Of a stretch of DNA of 64,000 bases, positions 1-8,673 are shown in pieces. A program made the position numbers and the translations under genes. The notes under the pieces are model-generated. The model saw only the letters and a list, made by a program, of their open reading frames with translations, had not been told where the DNA came from and did not search any database. The stretch lies in assembly GCF_002286975.1 (NCBI RefSeq), contig NZ_NSKB01000001.1, positions 126,733 to 190,732 of the forward strand, written 5' to 3'. Source of the stretch: Halomonas salipaludis. GTDB lineage: Bacteria > Pseudomonadota > Gammaproteobacteria > Pseudomonadales > Halomonadaceae. The stretch's first letter is position 1; every line of letters starts with the position of its first letter.

Positions 1-55
1 AAATCCAATTGGCGGGAAAAGGGCGGGGGCATGGGGCCGTTGAGTGGGCGGGGGG

Positions 56-472
56 CTAGTATTGTTGCCGAAAACGTTCCGCTAGCTCAGCCAAGGCATT
101 GATTAGCTGAGGGTCTTGGCACATTAGATCATGGCCATCTGGTTCATCGAGTATATCAATGAGTAGATATTTTTCAGGATCATAATACCCACGCGTGTAG
201 ACGAGAATGCGACTTGATGTCTTGCGGGATCGACGTTGGTAGCGCAAGAGCCATTGGTCTCGTGCGGCTTCGTCAAATATGGGGATTAGATGGACGTGGC
301 GCAATTCTTCATCTACTGCCAAGCGCGGGGTGCGAAAGGCGCTGTCTTTGCCAAAGGTTATATGCTCATATTCGCCAACCTGAAGCCAGTCGAGAAACTC
401 ATCACGAAGCTGACGGAAGGAATCTTCACCCAAGGCGTCTCTAAGCTGCGTTGTGGTGAATACCTTTGCCAT
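56..472 (-). CDS. YafO-family type II toxin (putative mRNA interferase)
   Basis: 138 residues. The C-terminal half (ILVYTRGYYDPEKYLLIDIL, then a block around ALAELAERFR near the end) follows the E. coli YafO pattern of an HLVY-like strand, a short D-containing turn, an LLIAIL strand and a terminal AEAFR helix, and the length matches YafO (about 132). YafO is a ribosome-dependent mRNA-cleaving toxin; that activity here is by family only. It is the second gene of a pair, 39 bp downstream of a small ORF on the same strand, as expected for antitoxin-toxin order. The segment is visibly richer in AT than the core genes to its right and sits next to a disrupted tRNA, so it is probably acquired. Family call is fairly secure, activity untested. 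Confidence 0.72.
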   Translation of the reverse strand: MAKVFTTTQLRDALGEDSFRQLRDEFLDWLQVGEYEHITFGKDSAFRTPRLAVDEELRHVHLIPIFDEAARDQWLLRYQRRSRKTSSRILVYTRGYYDPEKYLLIDILDEPDGHDLMCQDPQLINALAELAERFRQQY

Positions 473-511
473 TCAGTCCCTTAGGGTGGGGTTGCTAAAT
501 TTCTTAGGCGG

Positions 512-760
512 CTAGGTTTCGATGAAGTCCGCGGTGCGGTAGCCTTTGATGCGCTGCTCTGTGGTTAGCTCACGGTTACGCTGAACAACCCTCTCAACGC
601 CTCTCCCCATGACGACAAGGCCTCGCGCTCTTTTCTTGCCAGTGTATACGCGCAGCTTTTCCGCTACCTGATCATCACGGTGATCACGGCCTTGTAGGAC
701 AGAGGGTTTTCGATAGTCTTTCAAAATCATAGCGGCAGCCTCATAGTTGGACGTTGCCAT
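512..760 (-). CDS. Putative antitoxin partner of the YafO-like toxin
   Basis: 82 residues from the ATG at 760 (ATG at 766 and TTG at 796 are also in frame). The protein is basic, with RARGLVVMGRGVERVVQ in the middle and a polar C-terminus. I do not recognise it as YafN, RelB/DinJ, Phd or HigA, so the antitoxin role rests on position: immediately upstream of and co-directional with the toxin. The 760 start is preferred because a promoter-like pair (-35 TTGGAC at 791-796, -10 CATACT at 767-772, 18-bp spacer) would begin transcription at about that ATG, and no Shine-Dalgarno sequence precedes any candidate start. That implies a leaderless message. Confidence 0.5.
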   Translation of the reverse strand: MATSNYEAAAMILKDYRKPSVLQGRDHRDDQVAEKLRVYTGKKRARGLVVMGRGVERVVQRNRELTTEQRIKGYRTADFIET

Positions 761-761
761 T

Positions 762-774
762 CCCATAGTATGGG
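762..774. promoter_or_regulatory. Palindromic operator over the toxin-antitoxin promoter
   Basis: CCCATA-G-TATGGG is a perfect 6+1+6 inverted repeat. On the minus strand it overlaps the candidate -10 hexamer CATACT (767-772) and the first ATG of the antitoxin frame. Autoregulation by an antitoxin binding its own promoter is the rule for type II modules. That this palindrome is the operator is inference from its position. Confidence 0.5.
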
Positions 775-819
775 GATGGTGAGGCGAGCTGTCCAATGCT
801 TACTGAAGAGGGGGGAGAA

Positions 820-906
820 TGGTACGGGTGGCCGGACTCGAACCGGCACGGCCTAACGGCCTTCAGATTTTAAGTCTGATGTGTCTACCAATTCCACCAC
901 ACCCGC
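820..906 (-). tRNA. tRNA-Leu(UAA), complete, probably element-borne
   Basis: 87 nt including encoded CCA. The acceptor GCGGGTG pairs with CACCCGT (one G-U). The D-arm TGGTAGACAC, anticodon loop CTTAAAA with anticodon UAA at 870-872, a long variable arm GGCCGTTAGGCC and a T-arm with GGTTCGAGTCC are all present. It differs clearly from the truncated tRNA-Leu(UAA) only 80 bp upstream, whose acceptor is GCCCGGA. It therefore looks like a separately acquired copy that replaces the damaged resident gene. Confidence 0.93.
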
Positions 907-988
907 ATGGTGATACATAAGCGCTACATAAAAATTCAAGATCATTCTAAGATATTGAATTTAATGTGTTTTTTCCCCGATACCTGCA

Positions 989-1030
989 AGATTTTAAGTC
1001 TCTTGCGTCTACCAATTTCGCCATCCGGGC
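989..1030 (-). pseudogene. Truncated resident tRNA-Leu(UAA) (leuZ position), 5' half only
   Basis: The minus strand reads GCCCGGATGGCGAAATTGG, a normal tRNA-Leu(UAA) 5' half with acceptor, D-arm and anticodon loop (anticodon UAA at 994-996). Identity to a tRNA stops after the anticodon stem at about 989; no variable arm, T-arm or CCA follows. The order pgsA-tRNA-Gly-tRNA-Cys-tRNA-Leu(UAA) is the conserved enterobacterial glyW-cysT-leuZ order, so this is the resident leuZ remnant. The break falls in a 13-bp stretch, AGACTTAAAATCT, that is also present in the complete copy at 820-906. Confidence 0.8.
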
Positions 1031-1082
1031 GGGAGTTCGAGCGGGGGATCTTGCACAGCGAAGAATATCGTACAGACGAAAA

Positions 1083-1156
1083 TGGAGGCTGGAGTCGGAA
1101 TCGAACCGGCGTACACGGAGTTGCAGTCCGCTGCATAACCACTCTGCCATCCAGCC
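1083..1156 (-). tRNA. tRNA-Cys(GCA)
   Basis: 74 nt with encoded CCA. The acceptor GGCTGGA pairs with TCCAGCC, the anticodon loop contains GCA (GGACTGCAACTCC), and the T-loop is GTTCGATTC. It follows tRNA-Gly in the same direction, matching E. coli glyW-cysT. The two are presumably processed from one transcript with pgsA or its downstream promoter. Confidence 0.95.
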
Positions 1157-1190
1157 TCTCTTGTCAGGAATAGCAAAAGCACATTCCCGA

Positions 1191-1215
1191 CGAATCATGG
1201 AGCGGGAAACGAGAT
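1191..1215 (-). repeat. Duplicated 3' end of tRNA-Gly (25-bp direct repeat)
   Basis: These 25 bases are identical to 1272-1296, which is the 3' acceptor strand, CCA and first downstream bases of the intact tRNA-Gly. The sequence further into the tRNA (1216-1240) is only vaguely similar. This is best explained as the remnant of a second tRNA-Gly copy between tRNA-Gly and tRNA-Cys; an old att-site duplication is the alternative. Confidence 0.7.
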
Positions 1216-1278
1216 GCGATCGGACCGGCGCACCGGCTCGCGATACTGCTCGCTTCTAGCTTGTCCCATGCCGAATCA

Positions 1279-1353
1279 TGGAGCGGGAAACGAGATTCGA
1301 ACTCGCGACCCCAACCTTGGCAAGGTTGTGCTCTACCACTGAGCTATTCCCGC
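1279..1353 (-). tRNA. tRNA-Gly(GCC)
   Basis: 75 nt with encoded CCA. The acceptor GCGGGAA pairs with TTCCCGC, the D-arm is TAGCTCAGTGGTAGAGC, the anticodon loop is TTGCCAA with anticodon GCC, and the T-arm carries GTTCGAATC. It is the first tRNA downstream of pgsA, as in many gammaproteobacteria. Confidence 0.95.
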
Positions 1354-1432
1354 TTGATTCGAGTGCGTATTCTACGCATAACCCGCTGCTTGTCAATCGT
1401 TTATTACCGTTGGCAAGGCGGCCGAGACCGCC

Positions 1433-1981
1433 TTACATGGCGCGACTCAGATGCGGCCAGGCGGCACGTAGATATTGGACCATCGACCACAATGTCAGCG
1501 TGGCGGCGACGAACAAGGTGAGTACGCCCAGGTTGGCAATCAGCGAGCCGGGGGAGAAGCCCAGCAGCAGGAAGATCGACGTCATCTGCAGGGTGGTCTT
1601 GAGCTTGCCGATCCACGATACCGCCACCGTGCCGCGCTTGCCCATTTCGGCCATCCACTCGCGTAGCGCCGAGATCACGATCTCGCGGCCGATGATCACC
1701 AGCGCTGGCAGGGTCAGCCATACCACGTCATAGCGCTCGATCAGCAGCGCCAGCGCCACTGCCACCATCAGCTTGTCTGCCACCGGGTCGAGGAAGGCGC
1801 CGAACGGCGTGCTCTGGTCCCAGCGTCGCGCCAGATAGCCGTCGAGCCAGTCGGTGATTGCCGCTATGGCAAATAGCCCGGCGGCTAGCGGCATGCTCCA
1901 GCTGAACGGCAGGTAGAACACCACCACCAGCAGCGGAATGAAGGCAATACGCGCTAGTGTCAGGATATTGGGGATATTCAT
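1433..1981 (-). CDS. pgsA: CDP-diacylglycerol--glycerol-3-phosphate 3-phosphatidyltransferase
   Basis: 182 residues, the usual PgsA length. The CDP-alcohol phosphotransferase signature DG-x2-AR-x8-G-x3-D-x3-D is visible as [11 protein letters not shown] followed by [11 protein letters not shown]. Several hydrophobic segments mark an inner-membrane protein. It makes phosphatidylglycerophosphate, the committed step to phosphatidylglycerol and cardiolipin. It lies 74 bp downstream of uvrC and upstream of the tRNA-Gly/Cys/Leu group, the same order as in E. coli (uvrY-uvrC-pgsA-glyW). The N-terminus begins [11 protein letters not shown], typical of the family, which supports the start. Confidence 0.95.
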   Translation of the reverse strand: MNIPNILTLARIAFIPLLVVVFYLPFSWSMPLAAGLFAIAAITDWLDGYLARRWDQSTPFGAFLDPVADKLMVAVALALLIERYDVVWLTLPALVIIGREIVISALREWMAEMGKRGTVAVSWIGKLKTTLQMTSIFLLLGFSPGSLIANLGVLTLFVAATLTLWSMVQYLRAAWPHLSRAM

Positions 1982-2055
1982 CTGTGCGTCGCAGGTCCTG
2001 GGGGGTGGACGGAAAGCCCTATCTTAGCGGTCTTGGCATGATTCATCCATGCGCC

Positions 2056-3870
2056 TCAGCCATGTAGCGCCTGATGAATGGCCTCGGCCAGGCTGGCACT
2101 GATACCGGGCACCTTGGCGAGGTCCTGGCGACTGGCCTTGCGCACGCCCTGCAGGCCACCGAAGTAGCGTAGTAGCTCGCGGCGACGCTTGGGGCCGACG
2201 CCGGGAATATCCTGCAGCGTCGAGGTGCGCCGCGCCTTGTCACGTCGCGTGCGGTGGCCGGTGATGGCGAAGCGGTGCGACTCGTCGCGGATGTGCTGGA
2301 TCAAGTGCAGCGCCGGCGAGGCGCCGTCCAGCGCCAGGCTGCGCTCCACGGTTTCGATGAACAGCGTCTCGAGGCCGGCCTTGCGGGTGGTGCCTTTGGC
2401 GACGCCGAGCAGGCGAATGTCGGCGATGCCGAGCTCGGTGAACACCTCGCGGGCCATGTTCAGCTGGCCCTTGCCGCCATCCACCACCAGCACATCGGGA
2501 CGCTTGCCTTCGCCGTCCTGCAGCCGCTTGAAGCGCCGCGTCAGCGCCTGGCGCATGGCGGCATAGTCATCGCCGGCGGCTACGCCTTCGATATTGAAGC
2601 GCCGGTAGTCCGACTTGATGGGGCCCTGGTGGTCGAACACCACGCAGGAGGCCACCGTGGCCTCGCCGTGGCTATGGCTGATGTCGAAGCACTCCAGGCG
2701 CTGCGGGGTGTCGGGCATGTCGAGGGCGTCGCGCAGCGCTGCGAAGCGCTTGGCCAGCTGCTGCTGGTTGGCGAGCTGGCTGGCCAGTTGCTGCTCGGCA
2801 TTGGTTTGCGCCAGTTGCAGCCACTGGGCGCGATGACCGCGCACCTGATGAGCCAGGCGCACGCGCTTGCCGGCATGGGCGGAAAGGGCGTCCTGCAGCA
2901 GGCCGCGGTCGGGGAGCGGATGGGTGGTGATCACCTCGCTGGGTGCCTCGCGGCTCTGGCCCAGGTAGAGCTGGCTGACGAATTCGCCCAGCAGGGCTTC
3001 GGCGCCCAGGTCGAGGCCGTTGCTGGGGGCATAGTGGCTCGCGCCGAGCATGCGCCCCTGGCGCACGCTGATCACCGATACGCAGAGCGCGCCGGGGCGC
3101 TCTGCGAGAGCGATGATATCGGCATCGCCGCCCTCGGTGTCGACGAACTGGCGGGCCTGCAGCTGGCGCAGGTGCTGGACCTGGTCGCGCAGACGCGCCG
3201 CCTCCTCGAAGGCCAGCGCCTGACTGGCACGCTCCATGGCGGCGGTCAGCTCGTCGGTGACCTGTTCGCTCTTGCCCTCCAGGCACATGACGGCGTGCTC
3301 GAGGTCGCGGCGGTAGTCTTGCTCGCTGATGTAGTCGACGCAGGGCGCGCTGCAGCGCTGGATCTGATACTGCAGGCAGGGCCGTGTGCGGTGGGCGAAG
3401 ACGCTGTCTTCGCAGTTGCGGATACGAAAGATCTTCTGCATCAATGACAGGCTCTCACGCACCGCGCCGCTGCTGGGGTAGGGGCCCAGGTAGCGGCCGT
3501 CGTCGCGTCGCGCCCGGGCGCGTTTGTACTCCAGCGCCGGATAGGGGTGGCGGTCGCTGACGAACACGAAGGGGTAGGACTTGTCGTCGCGCAGCAGGAT
3601 GTTATACGGCGGACGCAGCTCCTTGATCAGGGTCTGCTCGAGCAGCAGCGCCTCGGTCTCGGTGCGCGTAACGGTGACCTGTATATCGGCGATGCGGCCT
3701 ACCAGTGCCTGGGTCTTGGTATTCAGGGTGCCGCGGAAATAGCTGGCCAGGCGCGCCTTGAGGCGCTTTGCCTTGCCGATATAGAGCGTATCGCCCTGAA
3801 TGTCGAGCATGCGATAGACGCCGGGGGAGGCGCTGACCGAGGCGAGAAAGTGCTTGGAATCGAAACTCAT
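2056..3870 (-). CDS. uvrC: UvrABC excinuclease subunit C
   Basis: 604 residues, close to E. coli UvrC (610). In order: an N-terminal GIY-YIG nuclease (GVYRMLDIQGDTLYIGKAK), a central cysteine-containing segment, a UVR motif near residues 200-240 that binds UvrB, an RNase H-like endonuclease domain (CFDISH and VVDGGKGQL, with conserved Asp residues), and a C-terminal double helix-hairpin-helix (IPGVGPKRRRELL). It incises DNA on both sides of a lesion in nucleotide excision repair. It sits 52 bp downstream of the response regulator gene, the conserved uvrY-uvrC arrangement. Confidence 0.97.
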   Translation of the reverse strand: MSFDSKHFLASVSASPGVYRMLDIQGDTLYIGKAKRLKARLASYFRGTLNTKTQALVGRIADIQVTVTRTETEALLLEQTLIKELRPPYNILLRDDKSYPFVFVSDRHPYPALEYKRARARRDDGRYLGPYPSSGAVRESLSLMQKIFRIRNCEDSVFAHRTRPCLQYQIQRCSAPCVDYISEQDYRRDLEHAVMCLEGKSEQVTDELTAAMERASQALAFEEAARLRDQVQHLRQLQARQFVDTEGGDADIIALAERPGALCVSVISVRQGRMLGASHYAPSNGLDLGAEALLGEFVSQLYLGQSREAPSEVITTHPLPDRGLLQDALSAHAGKRVRLAHQVRGHRAQWLQLAQTNAEQQLASQLANQQQLAKRFAALRDALDMPDTPQRLECFDISHSHGEATVASCVVFDHQGPIKSDYRRFNIEGVAAGDDYAAMRQALTRRFKRLQDGEGKRPDVLVVDGGKGQLNMAREVFTELGIADIRLLGVAKGTTRKAGLETLFIETVERSLALDGASPALHLIQHIRDESHRFAITGHRTRRDKARRTSTLQDIPGVGPKRRRELLRYFGGLQGVRKASRQDLAKVPGISASLAEAIHQALHG

Positions 3871-3922
3871 GGTGAATCACTGGCCGGAACTGCGGCCAGC
3901 ATATCAGATCGGCGTTGCGCGC

Positions 3923-4576
3923 TCAGGCCTGCTCGCTGCTACGATAGCCGTCGACCAGGCCGTGACGCAGGCCGAGGTGGGTCAGTTCGACGTCGGAATG
4001 CACGCCAAGCTTCTCGAAGATCCGGTAGCGATAGGTGTTGACCGTCTTGGGGCTCAGGTAGAGTCGGTCGGAGATCTCGCTGACCTTCTGGCAGTTGACG
4101 ATCATCATTGCCACCTGCAGCTCGCGATGAGAGAGGTTGTCGAAGGGGTTTTCGCTGGACTCCATCTTGGTGAGTACCAGCCGCTGGGCGATCTCGGGGC
4201 TGATGTAGCGCTGCCCGTCGAAGACATTGCGGATCGCCAGCACCATGTCGTCGAGCTCGGCACCCTTGCTGATGAAGCCGCTGGCGCCGGCATCGAGCAG
4301 ACGCTGGGCAAAGGTTTCCTCGAGGAAGGCGGTCAATACCAAGACGTGGATATCGGCCATGCCCTTGGCGATCTTGCGGGTAGCCTCCAGGCCGCCGATC
4401 CCCGGCATGCGGATATCCATCAGGACGATATCGGGGCGAAGCTGGCGGGCCATGCTGATGGCTTCTTCGCCATCGATGGCTTCGCCAACCACGGCAATGC
4501 CGTCTTCGCCGTCGAGTAACCGGGCTATGCTGGTACGCACCAGATGGTGATCGTCTGCAACAAGGACCTTGATCAA
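3923..4576 (-). CDS. uvrY: UvrY/GacA-type LuxR-family response regulator
   Basis: 217 residues from a TTG start at 4576, preceded by GGGAGC at good spacing; the longer open frame upstream has no family similarity. The N-terminal receiver has VADDHH, the phospho-acceptor Asp54 in VLMDIRMP, and a Lys in ISKG. The C-terminus is a LuxR helix-turn-helix (SHRELQ then LSPKTVNTYRYRIFEKL). In relatives, BarA/GacS phosphorylates it and it activates CsrA-sequestering small RNAs controlling carbon flux, motility and biofilm. The gene order with uvrC and pgsA supports the assignment. No kinase is adjacent, as is usual. Confidence 0.92.
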   Translation of the reverse strand: MIKVLVADDHHLVRTSIARLLDGEDGIAVVGEAIDGEEAISMARQLRPDIVLMDIRMPGIGGLEATRKIAKGMADIHVLVLTAFLEETFAQRLLDAGASGFISKGAELDDMVLAIRNVFDGQRYISPEIAQRLVLTKMESSENPFDNLSHRELQVAMMIVNCQKVSEISDRLYLSPKTVNTYRYRIFEKLGVHSDVELTHLGLRHGLVDGYRSSEQA

Positions 4577-4733
4577 GTCAGCTCCCGTATCTGTCCAAAA
4601 AGGGCGTCGGCATGCGGGGCGGTTCGCCCGACGCTGCAAGCTTAGCTTTAATTAGTACGCCAATCCATAGCGTTATCGTTACTGGCGATGGTGCTATCGT
4701 AACCCGCGATGGCAAGCCGCCTCCGGGCACTGC

Positions 4734-4762
4734 TTGACGCCACCAAACCCTTTGTATATCAT
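4734..4762 (+). promoter_or_regulatory. Promoter of tRNA-Ala
   Basis: TTGACG at 4734-4739 and TATCAT at 4757-4762 are separated by 17 bp, a strong sigma-70-type match, and lie about 60 bp upstream of the tRNA. The intervening sequence is AT-rich compared with its surroundings. Confidence 0.65.
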
Positions 4763-4824
4763 ACGCTTCGTCTTGTGAGAGGCGATCTTTCAAGATCCAG
4801 TGGCAATCCATTCTTGCCATTCGT

Positions 4825-4900
4825 GGGGCCTTAGCTCAGCTGGGAGAGCGCAACACTGGCAGTGTTGAGGTCAGCGGTTCGATCCCGCTAGGCTCCACCA
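4825..4900 (+). tRNA. tRNA-Ala(GGC)
   Basis: 76 nt with encoded CCA. The acceptor GGGGCCT pairs with AGGCTCC, the D-arm is AGCTCAGCTGGGAGAGC, the anticodon loop is CTGGCAG with anticodon GGC, and the T-arm contains GGTTCGATCCC. It is an isolated single-tRNA unit with its own promoter and terminator. Confidence 0.97.
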
Positions 4901-4917
4901 ACAAGATTCCCTGAAGC

Positions 4918-4951
4918 AGCCGCTTGTCGCACCGCGACAGGCGGCTTTTTC
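4918..4951 (+). terminator. Rho-independent terminator of tRNA-Ala
   Basis: AGCCGCTTGTCGC pairs with GCGACAGGCGGCT across a 3-nt loop and is followed by TTTTT. It begins 18 nt after the tRNA CCA. Confidence 0.88.
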
Positions 4952-4998
4952 ATTGGGCTATAAAACACCGCGAACGCCCCGCGGTCGTTGGCCGCGTG

Positions 4999-5029
4999 AG
5001 CAGCCCCCTGCCGACAACAGGGGGCTGCT
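4999..5029. terminator. Hairpin downstream of argF
   Basis: AGCAGCCCCCTG pairs perfectly with CAGGGGGCTGCT across a 7-nt loop. It lies one base past the argF stop codon. No clear T-tract follows on the minus strand, so it may act as an mRNA 3'-end stabiliser rather than an intrinsic terminator. Confidence 0.55.
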
Positions 5030-5030
5030 T

Positions 5031-5951
5031 TCAGGACTCGACCCGGCCCAGTAGCAGGAATTCGAGCAACGCCTTCTGGGCGTGCAGGCGGTTGCCGGCT
5101 TCCTGCCAGACTACCGCACGAGGGTCGTCTAGCAGAGTTGCACTGATCTCTTCGCCGCGGTGGGCTGGCAGGCAGTGCAGGAATAGCACATCCTTGGCGG
5201 CGCGATCGAGCATTGCTTCGGTGACCTGAAAACCGCTGAAGTCGGCCTCGCGCTTGGCCTGTTCTTCCTCCTGGCCCATCGAGGCCCAGACATCGGTGGT
5301 GATCAGGTCGGCATCCTGGGCCGCCTGCTGCGGATCGTGCAGGATCGTGACCCGCTCGCCAGCGGCGGCCAGGATATCCTGGCGCGGCTCGTAGCCCTCA
5401 GGGCAGCACACTCGCAGCTGGAAGTCGAACTGGCGGGCGGCATTGATCCAGGAGTGGCACATGTTGTTGCCGTCACCTATCCATACCGCGGTCTTGCCGC
5501 GGATCTGGCCGCGCAGCTCGGTCCAGGTCATCACGTCGGCGAGCAGTTGGCAGGGATGGTAGTCGTCGGTGAGGGCGTTGATCACCGGCACGCTGCTGGC
5601 GGCGGCGAAGGCTTCCAGCCCCTGGTGGGAGAAGGTGCGGATCATCACCGCATCGACCATCTCCGAGAGCACGCGGGCGGTATCCTCGACCGGCTCGCCG
5701 CGACCCAGCTGAGTGTCCCGCGAGGAGAGGAACAGCGCATGGCCGCCGAACTGTGCCATGGCGGTCTCGAAGGAGACGCGGGTGCGCGTCGAGGACTTCT
5801 CGAAGATCATCGCTAGGGTACGGTTCGAGAACGGCGTATAGGTTGGGCCGTGTGTCTTTAGGCCGTTCTTGATGCTGATCGCGCGCCGAATCAGGTAGCT
5901 GAGTTCGTCGCTCGAGAGGTCCAACAGGGTCAGGAAATGGCGAGTCGCCAT
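5031..5951 (-). CDS. argF: Ornithine carbamoyltransferase (anabolic)
   Basis: 306 residues, the usual subunit length. The carbamoyl-phosphate-binding [10 protein letters not shown] motif is near residue 53, the DDYHPCQ loop follows, and the ornithine-binding [10 protein letters not shown] motif is near residue 260. It converts ornithine and carbamoyl phosphate to citrulline in arginine biosynthesis. It is divergent from grxD, and argG, the next enzyme of the pathway, lies 1.5 kb away on the other strand. This argF-grxD-rnt-argG neighbourhood supports the anabolic rather than the catabolic (arcB) form. Confidence 0.95.
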   Translation of the reverse strand: MATRHFLTLLDLSSDELSYLIRRAISIKNGLKTHGPTYTPFSNRTLAMIFEKSSTRTRVSFETAMAQFGGHALFLSSRDTQLGRGEPVEDTARVLSEMVDAVMIRTFSHQGLEAFAAASSVPVINALTDDYHPCQLLADVMTWTELRGQIRGKTAVWIGDGNNMCHSWINAARQFDFQLRVCCPEGYEPRQDILAAAGERVTILHDPQQAAQDADLITTDVWASMGQEEEQAKREADFSGFQVTEAMLDRAAKDVLFLHCLPAHRGEEISATLLDDPRAVVWQEAGNRLHAQKALLEFLLLGRVES

Positions 5952-6102
5952 GATGTCGCTCCGCGAGAAAAAACAGTCATCCTAGCCATCCCCCCGCTGC
6001 AGCGCAATGTGCCCGGCGGTGCGCGCGATGGCAGGGGTGTTTTCGATGCGCGCGGATCAGTAGAATGGGGGGTAACGTCAAGCCAACCGAACAGGAGTGC
6101 TC

Positions 6103-6438
6103 ATGAGCACCACCGCAGAGAATATCCAGCAGCAGATCAGTGAAAACCCGATCCTCATCTACATGAAGGGCACCCCGCAGCTGCCGCAGTGCGGCTTCTC
6201 GGCGCAGACCGTGCAGGCGCTGATGGCCTGTGGCGAGCGCTTCGCCTTCGTCAATGTGCTCGACAACCCCGATATCCGCGCCGAGCTGCCCAAGATTGCC
6301 AACTGGCCGACCTTTCCGCAGTTGTGGGTCAACGGCGAGCTGGTCGGCGGCTGCGACATCGTGGTCGAGATGTACCAGAACGGCGAGCTCGAGCCGCTGG
6401 TCAAGGACGCCGCCGCCAAGCAGCAGGACGACGCGTAA
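6103..6438 (+). CDS. grxD: Monothiol glutaredoxin Grx4
   Basis: 111 residues. The monothiol active site CGFS is near residue 29, followed by the WPTFPQLWV and GGCDI glutathione-binding segments typical of Grx4. In the family it binds a 2Fe-2S cluster with glutathione and passes it to client proteins. The ATG at 6103 is chosen because AGGAG (6093-6097) precedes it by 5 nt; the in-frame GTG at 6097 overlaps that ribosome-binding site. Confidence 0.95.
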   Translation: MSTTAENIQQQISENPILIYMKGTPQLPQCGFSAQTVQALMACGERFAFVNVLDNPDIRAELPKIANWPTFPQLWVNGELVGGCDIVVEMYQNGELEPLVKDAAAKQQDDA

Positions 6439-6454
6439 CAACAGCAGCAAGCGC

Positions 6455-6478
6455 CCAGCACCAGCACCAGCACCAGCG
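6455..6478 (+). repeat. Short CCAGCA tandem repeat
   Basis: Four near-perfect 6-bp units (CCAGCA three times, then CCAGCG) lie 17 bp after the grxD stop, and a complementary GGTGCTGG follows at about 6484. The region could fold back on itself. No coding function is apparent. Confidence 0.5.
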
Positions 6479-6519
6479 GCTGGGTGCTGGACACGACGGT
6501 CTAGAACGTACGCAGCACG

Positions 6520-6552
6520 GCCCCACGGGAATCAATTCCCGTGGGGCTTGTG
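6520..6552. terminator. Terminator between convergent grxD and rnt
   Basis: GCCCCACGGGAAT pairs perfectly with ATTCCCGTGGGGC across a 2-nt centre and is followed on the plus strand by TTGTGTTT. The position between two convergent genes suggests it serves grxD and possibly both. Confidence 0.75.
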
Positions 6553-6597
6553 TTTGGTATCAGAATAGTGGGAGACGACACCCTGTGGCGCTCGGCG

Positions 6598-7263
6598 CTA
6601 GTCCTCCTCCATCCCCTGCTCGCGCTGGGCGAGATGCCAGCCGCCGAGGTCCTTGTAGCGATTGACCATGGCGCAGAACAGCTCAGCGGTGCGTTCGGTG
6701 TCGTAGCGCGCCGAGTGGGCCGACGAGTTGTCGAATTCGATGCCGGCGGCGCGGCAGGCGCGAGCCAGTACCGTCTGTCCGTAGACCAGGCCCGCCAGCG
6801 AGGCGGTGTCGAAACTCGAGAACGGGTGGAAGGGGTTACGCTTGATGCCGCAGCGCGCCACCGCGGCGTTGAGGAAGCCGTGGTCGAAGGCGGCATTGTG
6901 GCCAACCAGCACCGCGCGGGTGCAGCCATTGGCCTTTATCGCCTTGCGTACCGGACGAAATATCTCGCCCAAGGCTTCCGCCTCGCTCAGGGCGACTTTC
7001 TGGCGTAGCGGGTCGTCGAGCTTGATGCCGGTAAAGTCCAGCGCCGACTGTTCGATGTTGGCGCCCTCGAAGGGACTGATGTGAAAAGCGTAGGTGGCAT
7101 CGGGGGCGAGTACGCCATCCGCGTTCATGGCCAGCGTCACCGCGGCGATTTCGAGGATCGCATCGCCTTGGGCATTGAAGCCGCCGGTTTCAAGATCCAC
7201 GACCACCGGCAGGAAACTGCGAAAACGCTTAGCCATCAGATCGCAGGCGACTGTCTCGCTCAT
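6598..7263 (-). CDS. rnt: Ribonuclease T
   Basis: 221 residues, against about 215 in E. coli. The DEDDh exonuclease residues are visible: VVDLETGG (Asp and Glu), HNAAFDHGF (Asp) and HSARYDTE (catalytic His and last Asp). The HNAAFDHGFLNAA block is typical of RNase T rather than DnaQ. It trims the 3' ends of tRNA (CCA turnover) and other stable RNAs. Its place beside grxD matches many gammaproteobacteria. Confidence 0.95.
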   Translation of the reverse strand: MSETVACDLMAKRFRSFLPVVVDLETGGFNAQGDAILEIAAVTLAMNADGVLAPDATYAFHISPFEGANIEQSALDFTGIKLDDPLRQKVALSEAEALGEIFRPVRKAIKANGCTRAVLVGHNAAFDHGFLNAAVARCGIKRNPFHPFSSFDTASLAGLVYGQTVLARACRAAGIEFDNSSAHSARYDTERTAELFCAMVNRYKDLGGWHLAQREQGMEED

Positions 7264-7386
7264 GTACCTCTCCCTACCCGATTAACGAATTCCCTGGCGG
7301 TCACCCGCTTCTGAATGCGCGAGAGTTTAACAGTTTTGCCAGGCCTTTGCCGCGGCGCGGCGGTATTCGTGGACGCCCATCGGCGC

Positions 7387-7421
7387 TATAATCGTACGGT
7401 TTCGACGTTTACTTAAAGGAG
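7387..7421 (+). promoter_or_regulatory. argG -10 element and ribosome-binding site
   Basis: A consensus TATAAT at 7387-7392 lies 35 bp before the start codon, and AAAGGAG (7415-7421) sits 6 nt upstream of the argG ATG. The -35 region is weak. I saw no convincing ARG box, which would be needed to claim ArgR control. Confidence 0.6.
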
Positions 7422-7427
7422 CCCAGA

Positions 7428-8648
<1,221 letters not shown>

Positions 8649-8673
8649 TCGCCAGGCGAGCGAGGAGGCACAG

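Noticed and set aside
2254-3447. 397-codon open frame opposite uvrC
   Set aside because: Antisense shadow; uvrC has every expected domain.
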